Shown in pieces: positions 6,346-11,056 of a DNA stretch of 11,056 bases. Below the pieces are notes generated by a model. The model did no database searches, was not told the origin of the DNA, and saw only the letters and a list, made by a program, of their open reading frames with translations. Source of the stretch: Comamonadaceae bacterium. GTDB taxonomy: Bacteria > Pseudomonadota > Gammaproteobacteria > Burkholderiales > Burkholderiaceae_C. The translations under genes and the position numbers were made by a program. How positions within the stretch are numbered: the first letter of the stretch is position 1; every line of letters starts with the position of its first letter. The stretch lies in assembly GCA_947452325.1 (NCBI GenBank), contig CANGCZ010000040.1, positions 1-11,056 on the forward strand. Direction: 5' to 3'.

Positions 6346-6792
6346 ATGAAAAAAACCATCAGTATGCTGATAGCTTGCTTCAGCATCAGCATCAGTGCCA
6401 GCGCCCAGATGACGCCTGTCGGCCTGTGGCACACCATTGACGACGATACCAAGTTGCCCAAAGGGGAGGTGCGTATCACTGACAACAACGGTGTGTTGAC
6501 GGGTGTTGTGGTGCGTGCATTGAAAGAAGATCCCAAAGCCAAAGCGGTTTGTGATTTGTGCAAAGATGACCGCAAGGGTCAAAAAATCATAGGCATGGAA
6601 ATATTGCGCAACCTGACGCGTGAAGGCAAAGACAGCGACTATCTCTGGGCCGGCAAGGGCACCATCCTCGACCCTGAAAACGGCAAGGTATACGACGTCA
6701 AAATGGTTCCGATCGAAGGTGGTAAGCGGTTAAGAGTTCGCGGTTACATCGGCCCTTTCTTTCGCAGCCAATTCTGGGAACGGGTTGAGTAG
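6346..6792 (+). CDS. Secreted DUF2147 family protein
   Basis: A 148-residue exported protein. MKK, then a hydrophobic stretch to SISASA, gives a signal peptide with probable cleavage at ASA|Q (after residue 20), leaving a ~128-residue periplasmic domain. The mature part reads as DUF2147 (PF09917): GLWHTIDDDTKLPKGEVRI, a CDLC pair at C69-C72 followed by KGQKIIGMEIL, and the closing GYIGPFFRSQFWERVE. The CxxC-like pair sits where relatives also have cysteines; metal binding or a disulfide is possible but unproven. No molecular function is established for the family. The ATG at 6346 has a strong AAGAGGA at 6332-6338. The gene lies 41 bases after the TetR stop and 33 bases before the enoyl-CoA gene, consistent with one operon. 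A short LIAC at residues 8-11 resembles a lipobox but comes too early in the hydrophobic core. Confidence 0.87.
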   Translation: MKKTISMLIACFSISISASAQMTPVGLWHTIDDDTKLPKGEVRITDNNGVLTGVVVRALKEDPKAKAVCDLCKDDRKGQKIIGMEILRNLTREGKDSDYLWAGKGTILDPENGKVYDVKMVPIEGGKRLRVRGYIGPFFRSQFWERVE

Positions 6793-6825
6793 TCGCATAT
6801 TTGAATAATTTAAACCGAGGTAACT

Positions 6826-7584
6826 ATGACGGCGATTTTGCAAAACAAAGAAAACGGTGTTTTAACCTTGACCTTCAATCGGGTCGATAAAAAAAACGCA
6901 TTGACATCCGATATGTATGCAGCACTGGCCGAGGCTTTGTCTTTGGCTGCCGCTACAGATGATGTTCGTGTGGTTTTGTTGCAAGGCCATGAAACCGTGT
7001 TCAGTGCTGGCAATGACATCGAGGATTTTTTACAGCAACCGCCAGCCACTCCTGATTCTGCAGTCTCGCGTTTTTTGCGCGGCATAGCCGTCTTTCCCAA
7101 ACCTTTGCTGGCTTCGGTGTGTGGTCCTGCCGTGGGTGTGGGCACTACCATGCTGTTGCACTGTGATCTGGTCTATGCCGGAGATAACGCAGCGTTTTCC
7201 ATGCCGTTTGTCAATTTGGGCTTGTGCCCTGAGGCCGGATCCAGCCTGCTGGCGGTGCAACTCATGGGTTACCAACGCGCCTCTGAGGCTTTGCTGATGG
7301 GAGAACCGTTCATGGTTGAGACGGCTTTGGAGTTAGGCCTGATCAGTCGTGTGTTGCCGCCTGCCGAGGTCAATGCTTATGCGCAGTCGCAGGCGCAAAA
7401 AATGGCGCGCAAACCGCTGAGCTCACTGATGGAGACCAAGCGCTTGATGAAGTCCGCGCGCACACCTTCCGTGCTTTCTCAAATGGATGAAGAAGCGGTG
7501 GTGTTCGGTCGTTTGTTGAAAGAACCTGCTGCAGTCGAAGCTTTCAGCGCATTCAAGGAAAAACGCAAACCGGTGTTCCACTGA
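6826..7584 (+). CDS. Crotonase-fold enoyl-CoA hydratase/isomerase, ECI-like
   Basis: A 252-residue crotonase-superfamily enzyme acting on acyl-CoA thioesters. Oxyanion-hole segments are visible at SAGNDI (residues 60-65) and CGPAVGVGTTM (99-109). The active-site pattern is unusual for a hydratase: the position of the first catalytic Glu of classical enoyl-CoA hydratase (Glu144 in rat) is F128 in SMPFVNLG. A Glu is present at E136 in LCPEAGSS, where delta3,delta2-enoyl-CoA isomerases of the ECI2/PECI type carry their single catalytic Glu. E154 (RASEALLMG) aligns with the second hydratase Glu. The C-terminal VVFGRLLKEP also recalls ECI2. So an isomerase for unsaturated fatty-acid oxidation is the better guess. 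The ATG at 6826 has GAGGT at 6817-6821. It is the last gene of the TetR set and converges on the thioesterase with a 43-base gap. Confidence 0.88.
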   Translation: MTAILQNKENGVLTLTFNRVDKKNALTSDMYAALAEALSLAAATDDVRVVLLQGHETVFSAGNDIEDFLQQPPATPDSAVSRFLRGIAVFPKPLLASVCGPAVGVGTTMLLHCDLVYAGDNAAFSMPFVNLGLCPEAGSSLLAVQLMGYQRASEALLMGEPFMVETALELGLISRVLPPAEVNAYAQSQAQKMARKPLSSLMETKRLMKSARTPSVLSQMDEEAVVFGRLLKEPAAVEAFSAFKEKRKPVFH

Positions 7585-7627
7585 AGTCAATCCATTTTTT
7601 GATCAAGTCGTGGCTGGTTTGTGAATA

Positions 7628-8056
7628 TCAGCTGAGCTTTCGCTCAATCGGTCTGGGCTTGCCGTGGGCGTCAATCGCCACATAGGTGACGTTGGCTTCT
7701 GTGACTTTCAGGTAAACACCTTGCATGCTGAAGCGTTCAGCGAAGACTTCGACTTTCACTGTGATGGAGGTGTTACCTATGCGGGTGATAGAACTGAAAA
7801 AACTCAGTATGTCGCCGACCTTGACTGGCTGCTTGAAAATAAATTCGTTGACAGCCACCGTGGCTATGCGACCGTTGACGTAGCGTGCGGGTAATACCGC
7901 CCCGGCCAAGTCAACTTGGGCCATGACCCAGCCGCCGAAAATATCGCCGTTCTGGTTGCAGTCGGCCGGCATGGGTATGACTTTGAGCACCAGTTCAGCG
8001 TCCTGCGGCAAACCGGCTACCGTCTGGCGGGAATCTTTGGCTTGGGTCACAGGCAC
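7628..8056 (-). CDS. yciA: Acyl-CoA thioesterase, YciA-type hotdog fold
   Basis: Hydrolyses acyl-CoAs to free acid and CoA in the cytoplasm. The 142-residue protein is a single hotdog domain of the YciA/ACOT class: NQNGDIFGGWVMAQVDLAGA at residues 34-53, with D49 at the catalytic acidic position, then VAVNEFIFKQPVKVGDILSF (68-87), the substrate-side strand. A basic tail (KPRPIERKLS) closes it, as in relatives. The start is GTG at 8056; no ATG is available before residue 29, which lies inside the fold, and a second GTG is at codon 3. No strong ribosome site is seen. It is convergent with the enoyl-CoA isomerase gene and divergent from the ABC transporter. Its closeness to an acyl-CoA enzyme suggests a shared theme, but it is on the opposite strand and outside that operon. 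Confidence 0.92.
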   Translation of the reverse strand: MPVTQAKDSRQTVAGLPQDAELVLKVIPMPADCNQNGDIFGGWVMAQVDLAGAVLPARYVNGRIATVAVNEFIFKQPVKVGDILSFFSSITRIGNTSITVKVEVFAERFSMQGVYLKVTEANVTYVAIDAHGKPRPIERKLS

Positions 8057-8090
8057 AATCCAGGTTGTTGTTTAACCTGTATTGTGCTTT

Positions 8091-9914
8091 ATGCGTCACC
8101 ACGCTGCCTCCTCTCCTGCTTTGCCTGCCCACACCCCGCCCCGAGCAGCCGCTTCGGATTGGATGACCCTAAGAAAGCTGTTTCCCTACCTGTGGGAGTA
8201 CAAGTGGCGCGTCATGGCGGCCCTGTCATTCATGGTCGGCGCCAAGTTGGCCAATGTCGGCGTGCCTTTGTTGCTCAAGGAATTGATAGACGCCATGACG
8301 CCTCAGCCAACCGGCGCTCAAATTGCTTTGGTGGTGCCTTTGGCCTTGCTGGTCGGTTACGGGCTGCTGCGTTTATCGGTGTCAGGCTTTACCGAATTGC
8401 GTGAACTGGTGTTTGCGGCGGCCACACAAGGCGCTGCTCGCAAAATCGCATTGCAAACCTTTGAACATTTGCACAATTTGAGTTTGCGTTTTCACTTGGA
8501 GCGCCAAACCGGCGGCATGAGCCGCGACATTGAGCGCGGGGTCAGAGGCATAGAGTCTTTGATCACGTATTCGCTCTACAGCATCGTGCCTACTTTGATA
8601 GAAGTGGTGCTGGTGCTCAGTATTCTGGGTGTGAAGTTTGACAAGTGGTATGCCATCATCACCTTGCTGGCTTTGTCGCTTTATATTTACTTCACCGTCA
8701 CCGTCACCGAGTGGCGCACCCAGTTTCGCAAACAAGTCAATGAATTCGATTCCAGCGCGCACACCCGTGCGATTGATTCGCTGCTGAACTATGAAACCGT
8801 CAAATACTTTGGCAATGAAGCTTTTGAGGCTTCGCGCTATGACGAGAGCTTGAACAAACTGCGACGTGCACGCATCAAGGCACAAAACTCTTTGAGCGCA
8901 CTCAACATGGGTCAGCAACTCATCATTGCCATTGCGCTTGTGGCCATGTTGTGGCGCGCCACCGAAGGCGTGGTGCAAGGGCGCATGAGTCTGGGTGACC
9001 TGGTGATGATCAATGCTTTCATGATTCAGTTGTACATACCCTTGAATTTTCTGGGTGTGATTTACCGTGAGATCAAACAAAGTCTGACCGACTTGGAGCG
9101 CATGTTCATGCTGCTGGAAAAAAACCGCGAAGTTGCAGATACGGAGAATGCCCACATATTGCAACTGAGCCGGCCGCCTGAAGTGCGGTTTGAAGATGTG
9201 CATTTCGCTTATGAGGCAGACCGGCCTATCTTGCACGGCATCAGCCTGATTATTCCTGCGGGTAAAACAGTGGCGGTTGTCGGTCCGTCCGGCTCCGGCA
9301 AATCCACGCTGGCGCGTTTGTTGTTTCGTTTTTACGATGTACAACAAGGCGCCATACGCATCGACGGCCATGAAATACGGCAGTTGACACAGGACAGCGT
9401 TCGCAAAGCCATAGGCATAGTGCCACAGGACACGGTGTTATTCAACGACACGGTTTACTACAACATTGCCTATGGCAATACCCGGGCTTCCCGTGAGCAG
9501 GTGGAAGACGCTGCCAGGTCGGCGCGTATCCATGACTTCATTGCCTCCACACCGCTGGGTTACGAGACCATGGTGGGTGAGCGTGGCTTGAAGTTATCCG
9601 GCGGTGAAAAGCAAAGGGTGGCGATAGCGCGTACTTTGTTGAAGAACCCGGCGATTTTGATTTTTGATGAGGCAACATCGGCTCTGGACAGCAGCAACGA
9701 GCGCGCCATTCAAACCGAATTACGTGAGGCCGCGCATAACAAAACAACGCTGGTGATTGCCCACCGCTTGTCCACCGTGGTGGATGCGCATGAAATTCTG
9801 GTGTTAGACGCTGGTCACATCATTGAACGCGGAACGCATGCGCAATTGCTGGCCGCTGAAGGACGCTATGCGCAAATGTGGTCGCTACAACAAAGCCAGG
9901 AAGAATCGACTTAA
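8091..9914 (+). CDS. Atm1-type ABC half-transporter (permease-ATPase fusion)
   Basis: A 607-residue inner-membrane exporter with an N-terminal six-helix domain (~40-325) and a C-terminal nucleotide-binding domain. Walker A is GPSGSGKS at 398-405 (K404), the signature is LSGGE at 502-506, Walker B is ILIFDEAT with D526-E527, and the H-loop is H558. The Atm1/ABCB7 class is indicated by SLRFHLERQTGGMSRDIERG (131-150), IDSLLNYETVKYFGNE (228-243) and LNMGQQ (271-276), which lie in the region that binds glutathione in characterised Atm1 proteins. Such transporters export glutathione conjugates or persulfides and support metal or Fe-S homeostasis; the exact cargo here is inferred. The start is uncertain: ATG 8091 gives a Pro/Ala-rich lead, while ATG 8163 (Met25, MTLRKLFPYLWEYKWR) begins where family similarity begins. 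Neither has a clear ribosome site. It stops on the same TTAA as the transglycosylase. Confidence 0.93.
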   Translation: MRHHAASSPALPAHTPPRAAASDWMTLRKLFPYLWEYKWRVMAALSFMVGAKLANVGVPLLLKELIDAMTPQPTGAQIALVVPLALLVGYGLLRLSVSGFTELRELVFAAATQGAARKIALQTFEHLHNLSLRFHLERQTGGMSRDIERGVRGIESLITYSLYSIVPTLIEVVLVLSILGVKFDKWYAIITLLALSLYIYFTVTVTEWRTQFRKQVNEFDSSAHTRAIDSLLNYETVKYFGNEAFEASRYDESLNKLRRARIKAQNSLSALNMGQQLIIAIALVAMLWRATEGVVQGRMSLGDLVMINAFMIQLYIPLNFLGVIYREIKQSLTDLERMFMLLEKNREVADTENAHILQLSRPPEVRFEDVHFAYEADRPILHGISLIIPAGKTVAVVGPSGSGKSTLARLLFRFYDVQQGAIRIDGHEIRQLTQDSVRKAIGIVPQDTVLFNDTVYYNIAYGNTRASREQVEDAARSARIHDFIASTPLGYETMVGERGLKLSGGEKQRVAIARTLLKNPAILIFDEATSALDSSNERAIQTELREAAHNKTTLVIAHRLSTVVDAHEILVLDAGHIIERGTHAQLLAAEGRYAQMWSLQQSQEEST

Positions 9915-11056
9915 GGCAAGTCGGTGTCTTCCGGGGGTTCGTCTTTGTCGCGCGGGCCGATTTTGCCCAGTCGCGCTTTGAGTGATTGCGGTTCACCGCT
10001 GATCAGCGCGGCATACATGGTGGTGTTGCTCATCACCTTTTTGACGTAGTCACGGGTTTCATTGAACGGAATACATTCGGCCCAGATGGCACCTTCCAGG
10101 CTTGGGCCGTTGCGCCATTTGCGCGGTCGGCTCGGGCCGGCGTTGTAGGCAGCTGCTGCCATGGGCATGGAGCCTTGAAAACTATTTAGCACCAGTTTCA
10201 TATAGCCGGTACCGATGGCAATATTGACATCTCTTTGGTTCAATTGTTCGGTTTGGAAATTTTTCAAGCCCAGTTTTTTGGCTGTCCATTTGGCGGTGCG
10301 CGGCATGACTTGCATCAGTCCGCTGGCGCCGACACTGGAGCGCGCGTCGGTGATGAAACGGCTTTCCTGGCGCATCAGGCCATACACATAGGCGGCATCC
10401 AGATTGATGTCGCGCGTGCGAGCCAGGACTTCGTCATGAAAAGGCATGGGGTAGCGGTGATGGACATCAAACAACTGGGTGCGCTCGCTGGTATTGATGC
10501 AGCGATCCCAGATTTCGAGTTCGCAAGCCCATTGGGCGACCGCAAGTTTCTCTCGGTCAGTCATGCGCCCACGCTTGCCCTGGGCATCGACCATACCGGC
10601 GGTGTAGTTCCATTCGCGCACGCCGTCCTGGCGTATGCCTATGTGTATCGCATGAATCGCGCGTTGCAAACCAGGCAGGGCTTTGACCGCTTCCATTTCA
10701 GCCACTGTAGGCGCGGCAGGGCGGGGTGGTAAAACAATTTTTCGGCCCAGTTCTTCTTCGGCCAGTTGTTCATAAAAACCCTGGTGACCTGCAATGCTTT
10801 GCAAACCCATCAAGGCCTGCGGCATGGCTGTGGTTGATACGGGTTGTCGTGCAATCAGCGAACGGGCCCGCCAGTACACCCAGGCGGGATCTTTTTGTGA
10901 AGCCGGACTCATGGCTTCTATCGCTGTCTCGATCATGGACCAGTTCGGCTTACCCGGCGCTCGCAGTGCTGCCCTGACTTTCCAGGCCAGTATCTCGTCA
11001 GGCAAACCCTGGCCGCTACCGGCCAGCGCGAAATAGTCGAGCGCGTTGTTGTCAAA
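9911..11056 (-). CDS. slt: Soluble lytic murein transglycosylase (Slt-type), N-terminus missing
   Basis: Periplasmic enzyme that cleaves the MurNAc-GlcNAc bond of peptidoglycan with formation of 1,6-anhydro-MurNAc. The frame is open to the right edge, so the start and signal peptide lie outside; about 381 residues are visible. The first part is an alpha-helical solenoid (WVYWRARSLIARQ, YEQLAEEELGRKI and similar) as in the Slt70 doughnut. The catalytic GH23 domain follows: AAYVYGLMRQESRF with the catalytic Glu codon at 10364-10366, SSVGASGLMQVMPRTA, and AAYNAGPSRPRKW. The end is rich in Asp/Glu/Pro and probably disordered. The stop is TAA at 9911-9913. It converges with the ABC transporter, and the TTAA at 9911-9914 supplies both stop codons. 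Other SLT-domain proteins (MltC, MltE) are shorter and lack the solenoid. Confidence 0.93.
   Translation of the reverse strand, partial: FDNNALDYFALAGSGQGLPDEILAWKVRAALRAPGKPNWSMIETAIEAMSPASQKDPAWVYWRARSLIARQPVSTTAMPQALMGLQSIAGHQGFYEQLAEEELGRKIVLPPRPAAPTVAEMEAVKALPGLQRAIHAIHIGIRQDGVREWNYTAGMVDAQGKRGRMTDREKLAVAQWACELEIWDRCINTSERTQLFDVHHRYPMPFHDEVLARTRDINLDAAYVYGLMRQESRFITDARSSVGASGLMQVMPRTAKWTAKKLGLKNFQTEQLNQRDVNIAIGTGYMKLVLNSFQGSMPMAAAAYNAGPSRPRKWRNGPSLEGAIWAECIPFNETRDYVKKVMSNTTMYAALISGEPQSLKARLGKIGPRDKDEPPEDTDLP

Noticed and set aside
6367..6378. A lipoprotein signal (LIAC) in the DUF2147 protein
   Set aside because: The Cys is at residue 11, with too short a hydrophobic core before it; the core continues past it to a good signal-peptidase I site at ASA|Q.
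7585..7627. A bidirectional terminator between the enoyl-CoA isomerase and thioesterase genes
   Set aside because: There is a short T-run and a TTGATCAA palindrome, but no stable stem next to the T-run.
8382..9371. A long open frame (329 codons) on the minus strand inside the ABC transporter gene
   Set aside because: It is fully antisense to an unmistakable transporter, has no family motifs or ribosome site, and its His/Gln-rich composition is what the complement of this coding sequence yields.
1..11056. CRISPR arrays, tRNA or rRNA genes, insertion sequences
   Set aside because: Nothing resembling regularly spaced repeats, cloverleaf genes, transposase motifs or terminal inverted repeats was seen by eye on either strand.

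Overview
The window reads as a piece of a betaproteobacterial chromosome, most likely order Burkholderiales. That assignment is inferred from how the proteins read (PhoH/YbeY, RuvAB, DbpA, YciA, the Atm1-type exporter and the Slt-type transglycosylase) and from the moderate-to-high GC coding style; no rRNA or tRNA is present to anchor it. Most of the window is conserved housekeeping sequence. Genes are tightly packed, and no gene-free stretch exceeds 300 bases.

Layout, left to right. The window opens inside dbpA (+), a DEAD-box RNA helicase for 23S rRNA. A compact VapBC-type toxin-antitoxin pair follows (+): an AbrB-fold antitoxin, then a PIN-domain toxin overlapping it by 14 bases. A perfect 18-base palindrome sits just upstream of the pair. 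On the minus strand, phoH (ybeZ family) and ybeY form a two-gene operon with one base between them. About 200 bases separate phoH from the divergent ruvA-ruvB pair (+); this gap holds several hairpins and a 25-codon open frame whose stop overlaps phoH's TTG start. A histidine-phosphatase gene (-) converges on ruvB.

The right half starts with a same-strand set at 5654-7584: a TetR-family regulator, a secreted DUF2147 protein and a crotonase-fold enoyl-CoA hydratase/isomerase. A YciA-type acyl-CoA thioesterase (-) converges on it. Divergent from the thioesterase is an Atm1-type ABC half-transporter (+). Its stop codon overlaps the stop of a converging soluble lytic transglycosylase (-), which runs off the right edge.

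Functional themes are ribosome and RNA maturation (dbpA, phoH, ybeY), recombination repair (ruvAB), acyl-CoA metabolism (the crotonase, the thioesterase and possibly the TetR regulator), thiol/metal homeostasis (Atm1-type exporter) and cell-wall turnover (slt). I did not find a convincing new multi-gene system. The points that most deserve checking are the structured phoH-ruvA gap, the toxin-antitoxin operator with its apparent leaderless start, and the TetR-DUF2147-enoyl-CoA isomerase set.
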